From JAXMEQ01 sp046348225 (GTDB lineage: Bacteria > Pseudomonadota > Gammaproteobacteria > Burkholderiales > Burkholderiaceae_C): 64,000 nucleotides of DNA. Each line of letters opens with the position of its first letter. The first letter of the stretch is position 1. The translations under genes and the position numbers were made by a program. Shown in pieces: positions 1-7,511 of the stretch. The notes beneath the pieces were generated by a model. The model saw only the letters and a program-made list of their open reading frames with translations. It searched no databases and was not told the origin of the DNA. The stretch is from the NCBI GenBank assembly GCA_046348225.1, contig JAXMEQ010000003.1, forward strand, positions 434,001 through 498,000. The letters run 5' to 3'.

Positions 1-456
1 CGCCTGCGCGCGGCCTGGGAAGCCGTCAACAACCGCTGGAACCAGTGGGTGCTGAACTACACGCAAAGCAAGCAGCTCGACCTGCTGAAGAACATCGGCT
101 TCAGCTCGCCCAGCTGGGAAGACCTGGCCTATGTGCTGCTGGGCCTGCTGGTGGGTGTGAGCCTGGCCGGTGCGCTGTGGACGCTGTGGGAACGCACCCG
201 GCACGACCCCTGGCTGCGCCTGCTGGAGCGGGCGCAACGCCGGCTGCAAAAAGCCGGTGTGGCCGTGGCGCCCACCATGCCGCCGCGCCAGCTGGCCCGG
301 GCCGCGCACGCCACCCTGGGCGATCGTGCGCAGGCCGTGGCCGACTGGCTGCTGCGCCTGGAGGCCTTGCGCTATGCGCGGGACAGCGGTGCCAGCGGCA
401 AGGCGCGGCTCGCTACACTGCAACGCGAGTTCAACCAACTGGCCTGGCCCCCGTGA
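1..456 (+). CDS. TgpA-like transglutaminase, C-terminal end (partial)
   Basis: The window opens inside this gene; only the last 151 residues are present. They begin with a segment containing WEAVNNRWNQWVLNY followed by QLDLLKNIGF, which resembles the region before the last membrane helix of DUF3488/TgpA-type membrane transglutaminases. A single hydrophobic helix (roughly residues 38-60 of the visible part) is followed by a basic cytoplasmic-type tail. The catalytic Cys-His-Asp core lies upstream of the window, so the assignment rests on the tail alone. The TGA stop overlaps the GTG start of mltB (GTGA), indicating coupling. In this family the enzyme is an inner-membrane protein with a periplasmic catalytic domain; the substrate cannot be inferred. 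Confidence 0.7.
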   Translation, partial: RLRAAWEAVNNRWNQWVLNYTQSKQLDLLKNIGFSSPSWEDLAYVLLGLLVGVSLAGALWTLWERTRHDPWLRLLERAQRRLQKAGVAVAPTMPPRQLARAAHATLGDRAQAVADWLLRLEALRYARDSGASGKARLATLQREFNQLAWPP

Positions 457-1550
457 CACCTCGTTTTCGCCTTTTTGCAGTTGCTATTTTTTTGATAGCG
501 GCTCACGCAGTATCCACGGGGGCTACAGCCCAAAAAGGCAAAAAGTCCAAAGCGACCCGGGTAGCCGCCACCACCCCAGTGGCCAGCACCGGCACCGCCT
601 ACGCCAGCCGCCCCGAGGTGATGCGCGCGGCCGATGACATTGCCGCCCGGCGCGACCTGGACCCGGCCTGGGTGCGCAACGCCCTGGGCGAAGCCCGCCA
701 CCTGCCTGGCGTGGCGCGGCTGATGCAGCCGCCCGCCAAAGGGTTCGTCAAGAACTGGCGCGTGTACCGCAGCCGCTTCATTGACCCGGTGCGCATCGGC
801 GCGGGCGTGCGCTTCTGGCAGGCGAACCGCGAGACGCTCGAGCGCGCCGAGCGCGAGTACGGCGTGCCGGCGGAAATCATCGTCGGCATCATTGGCGTGG
901 AGACGATCTACGGCCAGCAGATGGGCACCTTCCGCGTGATCGACGCGCTGGCCACGCTGGCCTTCAACTTCCCGGCCAGCCACCCGCGCGCGGCCGAGCG
1001 CAGCGAGTACTTTCGCGGTGAGCTGGAGCAGTTCCTCACGCTGCAAAGCCGCATGGGCGCCGACCCGCTGCTGCCGCTGGGCAGCTACGCCGGCGCCATG
1101 GGCATGCCGCAGTTCATGCCCACCAGCCGCGTGAAGTACGCGGTGGACTTTGACGGCGACGGCCGCATCGACCTGGGCACCAGCGCGGCCGACGCGATCG
1201 GCTCGGTGGCCAGCTACTTCAAGGCCTTCAACTGGATTCCCGGCATGCCCACGCATTACCCGGTGCGCTTCGCGCCCGATGCCGACCGCGGCGCCCTGCT
1301 GGCGCCCGACATCCTGCCGACCTTCAATGTTGACCGCTTCCAGGCGCTGGGCGCGGTGCTGGAGGGCGAGGCCCTGCAGCACCGTGGCCCGCTGGCGATG
1401 GTGGAGCTGGAAAACGGGCCCGACGCGCCAGCCCTGTACCTGGCGGGCACCGAGAACTTCTACGCCATCACGCGCTACAACTGGAGCAGCTACTACGCAC
1501 TGGCGGTCATCGAGCTGGGCCGCGAAGTCAAGGCCGCACTGCCGCGGTAG
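453..1550 (+). CDS. mltB: Lytic murein transglycosylase B
   Basis: Predicted 365-residue periplasmic lytic transglycosylase that cleaves the MurNAc-GlcNAc bond of peptidoglycan to give 1,6-anhydro ends. Residues 1-26 form a signal peptide, with no clear lipobox. The catalytic glutamate is E150 in GVETIYGQQMG, the hallmark of the MltB/Slt35 family. YAGAMGMPQFMPTS follows, and FDGDGRIDL resembles the calcium-binding EF-hand-like segment of Slt35. Length matches E. coli MltB (361). I chose the GTG at 453, which overlaps the upstream stop, because the long open frame before it does not look like protein and a signal peptide begins exactly here. Oddly, residues about 7-30, including most of the signal peptide, are encoded by a dispersed palindromic repeat at 469-539. 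Confidence 0.93.
   Translation: MTPRFRLFAVAIFLIAAHAVSTGATAQKGKKSKATRVAATTPVASTGTAYASRPEVMRAADDIAARRDLDPAWVRNALGEARHLPGVARLMQPPAKGFVKNWRVYRSRFIDPVRIGAGVRFWQANRETLERAEREYGVPAEIIVGIIGVETIYGQQMGTFRVIDALATLAFNFPASHPRAAERSEYFRGELEQFLTLQSRMGADPLLPLGSYAGAMGMPQFMPTSRVKYAVDFDGDGRIDLGTSAADAIGSVASYFKAFNWIPGMPTHYPVRFAPDADRGALLAPDILPTFNVDRFQALGAVLEGEALQHRGPLAMVELENGPDAPALYLAGTENFYAITRYNWSSYYALAVIELGREVKAALPR
469..539 (+). repeat. Dispersed palindromic repeat, copy in mltB signal peptide
   Basis: The best-preserved copy. Inner arms GCTAT (483-487) and ATAGC (495-499) flank a T-run. Then come ACGCAG (505-510) and GGGCTACAGCC (520-530). Outer arms GCCTTTTTG (469-477) and CAAAAAGGC (531-539) are a perfect 9-bp inverted repeat. 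It is read in frame as the signal peptide of mltB. Confidence 0.8.
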
Positions 1551-1556
1551 CCGCGT

Positions 1557-4106
1557 TCAGGCGGCCGGCGCCGGCACGGCCAGCCACTGGCCCGCCGCAT
1601 AGCGCTGCAGCTGCGCAGGCCCGAAGCGCCACAGGTGCAGCCAGCCGTGGTCCACCAGCTGGCGCACCACGGCGTGCTGGTGCAGGACGCGTTCGATGGC
1701 CTCGGCCGGCGCGTCGATCACCACCGTCAGGCGCAGCGGCTCGTGGACCCAGCGCTCGCCGTCGTGCAGCGACTGGCGCGACAACCCGATCCGCAGGTCG
1801 CCGCCGTTGCCCTCGAACACGCCAAGGTCGCCGCCCACCACGTTGTGCAGCACCTTGTTGCCGCTGCCCAGGCGCACGGGATCGCAGGTCGAGGCGTGGT
1901 ACTGCCAGTTGATCCAGTGCGTGACCAGCATCGGCGCGGTCATCAGCAGTTCCAGCACGCTGCCGTCCGGGTCCTGGCTGGCGTCGTAGTCGTGCAGGAA
2001 GCTGCGGCCTTCCAGCATCGCGCCGTGGCTGCGCCAGCGCGGTGCGATCACAAACGCCGCATTGCCGGCCAGCCCCCATTCGGGCCGGGTCTGGGCGCCG
2101 TCGTTGGCGCGCCGCCGCAGCTGGCCCAGCAGCTGGTCATGCGGCGCCCTGGGGTCCAGCCCGAGGCGCGTGGCGCGTTCGCGCCGAACCTGGTCGCCCG
2201 CATGCGCAAGCACCGGCTGCAGTTTGCGCCATTGCTGCGCGGCCGCGGGCGGCAGCAGGTCGAGGTCAAAGCCCTCGATTTCATCCGTGGTGGTGTTGTG
2301 CAGCGCGGCCACAAACCATGTGGTGGCCGCAATGGTGATGCCGCGGACCTGCAGACCCGCGCGCACGGCCGGCTCGTTCAGCAACCGGGCCAGGCTGCGG
2401 GCATTGACCTCGCCGGTCTGGCCACAGCAGGCGCCGCAGTCCAGTGCCGAGGCGTGCGCGTTGTTGCTCGACTGGCTGCCATGCCCCACCAGCAGCACCA
2501 GCGGCGCCAGGCCCTGTTCCAGCCCCATGGCATGCAGCACCCGCGCCGCCAGCGCGACGCCGGCTTCGGTGTCCAGCCCGGTGAGCTGCGGCCGGCAGAC
2601 CGGACGGTAGCGCGCCGGCAGGCCGGCCAGGTCGTCATTGACGCGCGGCCGCGCCGACGGCCGCAGCCACTGCAGCAGCTTGCCCACGTAGCCCACCCCC
2701 GCGGCCTCGACAAACGAGAACGCGGCCGCCGGCCACTGGCTGGTGGCCTGCCACTGGCCGGCCAGCGCCAGCCGCTCAGTGCGGGCGCGCGACACCGCCG
2801 CCTGCAGGGCTTGCCGGGCGGCCGGGTCCGCGGGGCCGGGCGGGCTGATCTGGTCGGCCACGTCCATGGTTGGCGCCAGCAAGCCCGGCAGCTGCGGCCG
2901 ACGGGCCTCAGTGGCCAGCGGCGTGTAGGCCACCGGCAGGCCGAAGAAGCCGGCAAACCCGACCGTCTGGATGGCGGGCCACACGGCCTCCAGCGCCCGG
3001 CGCAGCGGCTCGCTGCGCACGTCGATGCAGAAGGCGGCCTGCACTTCGATGGCCGCCTGGGGCGGCAGGCCGGCCGCGCTGTAGCGCAACCGCCCGGCGA
3101 GCTGCTGCTGGTAGCCGGCCTCCAGCGCCAGTTGCCAGACCTCGTCCACCAGCAGCGCTTCTTCCGCCTGCGCGAGCACGGCAGGCGCCTTCTGCCAGGC
3201 GGCCTGCAGCGCGCCCAGCGACTCGGTGTTGTCCTGGCCGGTCTTGCATTCCAGAAGGATCGCGCCCCATGCCAGGCGGATCGCCAGCAGGTCGCGCAGA
3301 TGGGCGTCGTCGCGGCCCTCCAGCCGCGCCTGCCAGCCGAGGTAGGCGCACCAGGAAGCCCAGCCATTGACGGTCAGCAGCACCGCTTCCAGATAGTCGG
3401 CCCAGACCGCGGGCGGCAGGCCGAGCCGCTGCAGCACCCAGTTTTCCGCGGCCTCGCGGGTTTCGGGCAGGGCCCGCAGCGCACGGCCGAGCGCGGGCAG
3501 GCCCATCAGCACACCGATGCCATGGTCGTGCGTCAAGGTGTCGCGCCAGAAGTCGTACAGGCCCTGCCCGCGGCCCGGTTGCCAGTCCGCCTGGTGGTGG
3601 TCGAAATAGGCGGCGCAGGTCTGGCTGACCTGGTGCGTGACAGCCTGCCGCCACGACAGCCGGGCCTGACGCGCTGGGTCGGTGTCCAGCAGGTCGATCA
3701 GCAGCGGCAGGTGCGCAACGGCCGGCGCCCGCTGCAACGCCTGCAGGCAATGGTCCGGCGTCAGGCCCGCGGCCTGCGCCGCCGGCAGCTGCTGCAAGGC
3801 CTGCTGCAGGTCTGACGCGGTGATGCGGCCCTGCTCCCAGGCCAGCTGCTGTGCCGCGCGGGCGGGAAACACCTGGATGTCACCCAGCACCAGCAGCCGG
3901 GCCGCCACCTCGCGCACCGGCATGCCAACGCGCGACCAGTGCGGGTTGACGGCAATCGAGCGGTCCAGCGGCCAGGCCGGCGCGATCATGCGGCATGCCT
4001 CGTTGCAGGCGTCATCGATCTGCTGGCGCAGCGCGGCCGTGATGGCCGGGGTTGGCTTGTCGGTCAGGGGGGGCGCGGTTTCGGCGTCCATGATCGGGGT
4101 TGTCAT
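1557..4106 (-). CDS. dabA: Inorganic carbon transporter subunit DabA (DUF2309/UPF0753)
   Basis: 849-residue member of the DUF2309 family, the soluble carbonic-anhydrase-like subunit of the DAB (DABs accumulate bicarbonate) complex, which with the membrane subunit DabB is thought to couple CO2 hydration to an ion gradient. The four zinc-site residues known from Halothiobacillus DabA can be placed: C360 and D362 in AFCIDVRSEP, H542 in VGHGSQSSNNA, and C557 in ALDCGACCGQTG; the H-to-C spacing of 15 is conserved. I chose ATG at 4106 because AAGGAC lies 7 bases upstream. A TTG at 4130 overlapping the dabB stop is an alternative start. It lies 20 bases downstream of dabB, which is transcribed first. 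Confidence 0.92.
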   Translation of the reverse strand: MTTPIMDAETAPPLTDKPTPAITAALRQQIDDACNEACRMIAPAWPLDRSIAVNPHWSRVGMPVREVAARLLVLGDIQVFPARAAQQLAWEQGRITASDLQQALQQLPAAQAAGLTPDHCLQALQRAPAVAHLPLLIDLLDTDPARQARLSWRQAVTHQVSQTCAAYFDHHQADWQPGRGQGLYDFWRDTLTHDHGIGVLMGLPALGRALRALPETREAAENWVLQRLGLPPAVWADYLEAVLLTVNGWASWCAYLGWQARLEGRDDAHLRDLLAIRLAWGAILLECKTGQDNTESLGALQAAWQKAPAVLAQAEEALLVDEVWQLALEAGYQQQLAGRLRYSAAGLPPQAAIEVQAAFCIDVRSEPLRRALEAVWPAIQTVGFAGFFGLPVAYTPLATEARRPQLPGLLAPTMDVADQISPPGPADPAARQALQAAVSRARTERLALAGQWQATSQWPAAAFSFVEAAGVGYVGKLLQWLRPSARPRVNDDLAGLPARYRPVCRPQLTGLDTEAGVALAARVLHAMGLEQGLAPLVLLVGHGSQSSNNAHASALDCGACCGQTGEVNARSLARLLNEPAVRAGLQVRGITIAATTWFVAALHNTTTDEIEGFDLDLLPPAAAQQWRKLQPVLAHAGDQVRRERATRLGLDPRAPHDQLLGQLRRRANDGAQTRPEWGLAGNAAFVIAPRWRSHGAMLEGRSFLHDYDASQDPDGSVLELLMTAPMLVTHWINWQYHASTCDPVRLGSGNKVLHNVVGGDLGVFEGNGGDLRIGLSRQSLHDGERWVHEPLRLTVVIDAPAEAIERVLHQHAVVRQLVDHGWLHLWRFGPAQLQRYAAGQWLAVPAPAA

Positions 4107-4126
4107 CGCAAGGTCCTTCAGGCGGT

Positions 4127-5689
4127 TCAACGGGAGGCTTCGGGCGCGGCCCAGCGCAGTGCGCGGGTCGGCGTGGCGTGGGTGGATTCAGGCGCCCAGC
4201 GGGTGGGCCAGAGCCACAGCGTCAGGCGGGTGTAGAACTCATCGACGTAAAAGCCGGCGTAGCTCCAGCGCCGCCACACCGCCAGCGCGCCGGGCCGGCT
4301 GCGCAGCAATGCCAGGCACAGGTACAGGGCGGCCATGCCGGCCAGGGCCACCACGCCTGCCGCGTGGTACGGCGCGTCGTGGATGCCCAGTGGCACGGCA
4401 TGGGCCAGCAGCGCGGCCGCGGCCAGGCCTGCAATCATCAGCAGCCCGGCCAGCGCGGGCACCACCCGTGCCCGGACGGTGTCTGCCTTGGGCAGCCACA
4501 GTAGGGACGCCCAGGCCAGGCCCAGCAACACGCTCCACCACCAGGGCCAGGCCCCGGGCAGCAGCGTGCCCTGCAGTGCCGCGACCAGACTGACGGCCAC
4601 CAGCGGTGCCAGCCAAAGCGCGGCCGGCTGTGTGACGGTCGCAGTCCGCAATGCCTGCAGCCGGGTCTGCCGCACCACGGCGGAGGCCGAAAGGAATGCG
4701 TGCGCCTTGTAGAGCGAATGGCCGACCAGGTGCAGCGCCGCCAGTGTGTACAGGCCCAGCCCACACTCCATCACCATGAAGCCCATCTGCGCCGTGGTGG
4801 ACCACGCCAGCCGCACCTTGATGCTGATGCGTGTGAGCATCACCAGGCCAGCCAGCACGGCGGTGCCCAGGCCCAGCACCACCAGCAGCCAGCGGGCCGG
4901 TGCCGACTGCTCCAGCAGCGGTGCAAAGCGGATCAGCACATAGCCCCCCAGGTTGACCACGCCCGCATGCAGCAGCGCGGACACCGGCGTGGGCGCCTCC
5001 ATCACCTGGATCAGCCAGCCATGCACTGGGAGCAGTGCCGTGCGCAGCACCACCGCCAGCACCAGCAGCACCGCGCTGACCTGCAGCGCCGGCGAGGCGC
5101 CATGCTGCTGCAGGTGGGCCGCCAGCCCGGTGAACGAGCCGCTGCCCACGCTCCACCAGGCCAGTCCGGCGGCCGCCAGCAGCACCACATCGGCGGCGCG
5201 GTCGGCGAGGCGTTTCTTGTGGGCGGCCAGCAGCGCGAACGGGCGGTCCGGGTAGAAGCACAGCAGGTGCTGCAGGGCCGTGCCCACCAGCGCCCAGGCG
5301 GCGATCAACGCCACCCAGTGGTCGGCAAGCAGCAGCAGGTGCACGGCCGCCAGCACCGCACCCAGAGCGGCCACGTACTGCGGCTGGCGGGCTTCGCCTT
5401 GTAGGTAGCGGGACGAAAACACCCCGATCACCGTGCCCAGGAACTGCACCAGCACGGCCAGCACCGCGCCGAGCGGCGTGGCCACCAGCCACGCGCGCGT
5501 CTCGGGGTGCGGACCAGGCCCGAAAGCCGCCAGCACCGCGCACACCAGGGCCGCGACCGACAGCACATTGAACCCGGACCACAGCCGGGGGCTGCCCGCC
5601 GCCGTCAGGCGCGGCCACAGCAAGGCCAGCAACATCAGCGCCATCGGCGCCAGCGCGATGGGCGCGAGAACTTGGGAGACGACATCCAT
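4127..5689 (-). CDS. dabB: DAB system membrane subunit DabB (NuoL/MrpA-like)
   Basis: 520-residue polytopic membrane protein of the proton-translocating antiporter family (NuoL/NuoM/MrpA-like), consistent with DabB, the partner of DabA. It contains many hydrophobic helices and the polar intramembrane stretches typical of the family (for example PVHGWLIQVMEAPTPVSALLHA, seen in pieces, with the conserved H, E and P-T-P-V-S-A-L-L-H-A residues, and GHSLYKAHAFLSASAVV with its lysine). No other complex I or Mrp subunits are nearby, and dabA follows immediately, so a role in inorganic carbon uptake is more likely than respiration. A GAGG-like ribosome site precedes the ATG. The promoter should lie in 5690-5787, shared with a divergent LysR gene. 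Confidence 0.9.
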   Translation of the reverse strand: MDVVSQVLAPIALAPMALMLLALLWPRLTAAGSPRLWSGFNVLSVAALVCAVLAAFGPGPHPETRAWLVATPLGAVLAVLVQFLGTVIGVFSSRYLQGEARQPQYVAALGAVLAAVHLLLLADHWVALIAAWALVGTALQHLLCFYPDRPFALLAAHKKRLADRAADVVLLAAAGLAWWSVGSGSFTGLAAHLQQHGASPALQVSAVLLVLAVVLRTALLPVHGWLIQVMEAPTPVSALLHAGVVNLGGYVLIRFAPLLEQSAPARWLLVVLGLGTAVLAGLVMLTRISIKVRLAWSTTAQMGFMVMECGLGLYTLAALHLVGHSLYKAHAFLSASAVVRQTRLQALRTATVTQPAALWLAPLVAVSLVAALQGTLLPGAWPWWWSVLLGLAWASLLWLPKADTVRARVVPALAGLLMIAGLAAAALLAHAVPLGIHDAPYHAAGVVALAGMAALYLCLALLRSRPGALAVWRRWSYAGFYVDEFYTRLTLWLWPTRWAPESTHATPTRALRWAAPEASR

Positions 5690-5738
5690 GGGAAACCTCG
5701 TGAAAGCAGAACTGCCGCTATGGTCTTCGCTTCATGAA

Positions 5739-5786
5739 GTTCTGTAAAATATATTTATTAAATTGTTTTAATCATAAAAACAGAAC
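5739..5786. promoter_or_regulatory. Divergent dabBA / LysR control region with nested inverted repeats
   Basis: The 98-base gap between dabB and the LysR gene is strikingly A+T-rich for this genome. It holds a perfect inverted repeat ATTAAA-TTGT-TTTAAT (5757-5772), which contains the T-N11-A pattern of LysR-family boxes (T5758, A5770). This is nested inside outer arms GTTCTGT (5739-5745) and ACAGAAC (5780-5786). A TAAAAT hexamer at 5745-5750 could serve as a -10. The layout suggests the LysR protein binds here and controls both directions; that function is inferred. Confidence 0.6.
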
Positions 5787-5787
5787 A

Positions 5788-6711
5788 ATGAACCTCGACC
5801 AGTTCAATTTCCATCACCTGCTGTACTTCTGGCGCGTGGCCAAGTCGGGCCACCTGACGCGCGCCGCCCAGGAGATGCACATCTCGCAGTCGGCGCTGTC
5901 CGCGCAGATCCGCCAGCTGGAAGACCGGCTGGGCGAGCCCCTGTTCAACCGGGAAGGCCGGCGCCTGGTGCTGACAGACACGGGCCAGCTGGTGCTCTCG
6001 TACGCCGAGAACATCTTTGGTCTGGGCCAGGAGATGCTGGGCCGCCTGGAGGGGCGTGGCCTGGGCACCACGCGGCTGCGCGTGGGCAGCGTCGCCACGC
6101 TGTCGCGCAACTACCAGGAGAACTGGATCCGCCCGCTGCTGGCCGACCCGTCCGTGGTGCTCACGCTCGAGTCCGGCCCGCTGGAAGGGCTGCTCACCCG
6201 CCTGACGCAGCACCAGCTGGACGTGATCCTGGCCAACGAGGCCGTGCCCGCCGACCCCGAACGCCCGTTCTACTGCCGCTTTCTGGGCAGCCAGGCGATC
6301 TCGCTGGTCGGGCCCGCCGGCCACTGGGCCGCCCACAGCCTGCGCGTGCCGCACGACCTGCACGACATGGACATCGCCCTGCCCGGCCCGCGCCATGCCG
6401 TCCGGGCGCAGTTTGACGCCATCTGCACCGCCGCTGGCGTGCGCCCCCGGCTGCGGGCCGAGGTGGACGACATGGCCATGCTGCGGCTGATCGCGCGCGA
6501 CAGCGGCTGGCTGACGCTGCTGCCCGCCGTGGTGGTGCAGGACGAGCTGAAGTCCGGCGCGCTGGTGACAGTGAGCCAGATCGCCGAGCTGCAGGAGCGC
6601 TTCTACGCCATCACCACCGCCCACCGGCACCGCATGGAGCTGCTGGAGCAGTTGCTCTCCCGCTCGAACGAAGGCGCGAGCCAGGGCCCGGCGGTAGCGA
6701 CGGCGCCCTGA
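5788..6711 (+). CDS. LysR-family transcriptional regulator, divergent from dabBA
   Basis: 307-residue LysR-type regulator. The N-terminal winged helix-turn-helix runs from about residue 4 to 65 (HHLLYFWRVAKSGHLTRAAQ, then ISQSALSAQIRQLEDRLGEP, LFNREGRRLVLT), followed by the periplasmic-binding-protein-like effector domain. The YFWRVAKSG opening resembles the NhaR-like branch of LysR proteins more than CbbR. I chose ATG 5788, which starts the conserved fold; the upstream extension is encoded by the A+T-rich control region. Divergent orientation from dabB makes it the likely regulator of the DAB genes, possibly in response to CO2/bicarbonate or an ion gradient, but the effector is not visible in the sequence. 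Confidence 0.88.
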   Translation: MNLDQFNFHHLLYFWRVAKSGHLTRAAQEMHISQSALSAQIRQLEDRLGEPLFNREGRRLVLTDTGQLVLSYAENIFGLGQEMLGRLEGRGLGTTRLRVGSVATLSRNYQENWIRPLLADPSVVLTLESGPLEGLLTRLTQHQLDVILANEAVPADPERPFYCRFLGSQAISLVGPAGHWAAHSLRVPHDLHDMDIALPGPRHAVRAQFDAICTAAGVRPRLRAEVDDMAMLRLIARDSGWLTLLPAVVVQDELKSGALVTVSQIAELQERFYAITTAHRHRMELLEQLLSRSNEGASQGPAVATAP

Positions 6712-6765
6712 GCCCGCCCGCGGGACGGGAACTGAAAGCGCAATGAAAAATCTGGCCTGGTTTGC

Positions 6766-6795
6766 GGTAAGATTCTTACTTATTGAGGTATTACC
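6766..6795 (+). promoter_or_regulatory. Likely VapBC autoregulatory operator
   Basis: Just upstream of the antitoxin start, GTAAG-ATT-CTTAC (6767-6779) is a perfect short palindrome, and GGTAA (6766-6770) pairs again with TTACC (6791-6795). The ribosome site GAGGT (6785-6789) lies inside the structure. Type II antitoxins usually repress their own operon by binding such palindromes; binding here is inferred. Confidence 0.5.
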
Positions 6796-6798
6796 ATC

Positions 6799-7038
6799 AT
6801 GCGCATCACCAGCAAAGGCCAGGTCACCATTCCGCAAGACATCCGCGAACGCGCCGGCCTGCACCCTTTGAGCGAGGTGGCCTTTGAACTCCGCCCCAAC
6901 GGTGACGTGGTGATCAAATCCGTCGCCAGCCCGGCTTCTGCCCTGCGTGCCGCGCTGCAGAAAGTGCGCGGCAGCGCCAATGCCACCGCCTTCAAGGACA
7001 TGGGGACCGACGAATTCATGCGCTTTCTGCGGGGCTGA
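6799..7038 (+). CDS. AbrB/MazE-family antitoxin (VapB-like)
   Basis: 79-residue protein starting with the swapped-hairpin AbrB DNA-binding motif (MRITSKGQVTIPQDIRERAG, residues 1-20), followed by an acidic/aromatic C-terminal tail (KDMGTDEFMRFLRG) of the kind that binds and blocks a PIN-domain toxin. It precedes the toxin gene by only 5 bases, the usual antitoxin-first order. A GAGGT ribosome site and a palindromic operator candidate lie immediately upstream. VapB-type pairing with the downstream PIN protein is inferred from order and domain types. Confidence 0.9.
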   Translation: MRITSKGQVTIPQDIRERAGLHPLSEVAFELRPNGDVVIKSVASPASALRAALQKVRGSANATAFKDMGTDEFMRFLRG

Positions 7039-7043
7039 CGGCG

Positions 7044-7511
7044 ATGCCCCGCACCGCCCGAGGCGGCCTTGCTGCACGCGAGCCGGACGCCCGCTACCTC
7101 GCCCGCGCTGGCGCCACGCTGGTGGACAGCAATGTGCTGATCGACGTGCTGGCCGACGACCCGCATTGGGCCGACTGGTCCATCGATCAACTGGATCTCT
7201 GCAGCCGGCAGGGCGCACTGGTGATCAACCCCATCATCCTGGCCGAGCTGAGTCCCCGCTTTGAGCGGGCCACAGACCTGGAAGCAGCGCTGAGCCTGCT
7301 GCCCCTGAAACGCGAGGCCCTGCCCTGGGACGCGGCCTTCCTGGCCGGCCAGGCGTTCAAGGTCTACCGCCAAACCACCAGCGCCCGGCGCTCACCCATG
7401 CCCGACTTCTACATTGGTGCGCATGCGCTGGTGGCGGGCATGCGCTTGCTGACGCGAGATGCTGCGCGCTACGCCAGCTACTTTCCGCGGCTGGCGCTGG
7501 TCAGCCCCTGA
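7044..7511 (+). CDS. PIN-domain ribonuclease toxin (VapC-like)
   Basis: 155-residue PIN-domain protein. The first acidic active-site residue is in TLVDSNVLIDVLADDPHW, a conserved glutamate follows in IILAELSPRFE, and a third acidic residue is in RSPMPDFYIGAHA. VapC toxins are Mg-dependent RNases that cleave specific tRNAs or rRNA. About 25 residues precede the PIN core, longer than most VapCs, so translation could begin at a later in-frame codon; I kept the ATG 5 bases after the antitoxin stop. The 3' end overlaps the convergent TPR-glycosyltransferase gene by 34 bases. Confidence 0.88.
   Translation: MPRTARGGLAAREPDARYLARAGATLVDSNVLIDVLADDPHWADWSIDQLDLCSRQGALVINPIILAELSPRFERATDLEAALSLLPLKREALPWDAAFLAGQAFKVYRQTTSARRSPMPDFYIGAHALVAGMRLLTRDAARYASYFPRLALVSP

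Noticed and set aside
45..452. 136-codon upstream extension of mltB
   Set aside because: It overlaps the TgpA-like gene in another frame and would bury the signal peptide that starts at 453.
1635..3815. Open frame of 726 codons on the plus strand opposite dabA
   Set aside because: Composition is Arg/Gln/His-rich shadow coding typical of the antisense of a G+C-rich gene; the minus-strand frame has all DabA motifs.
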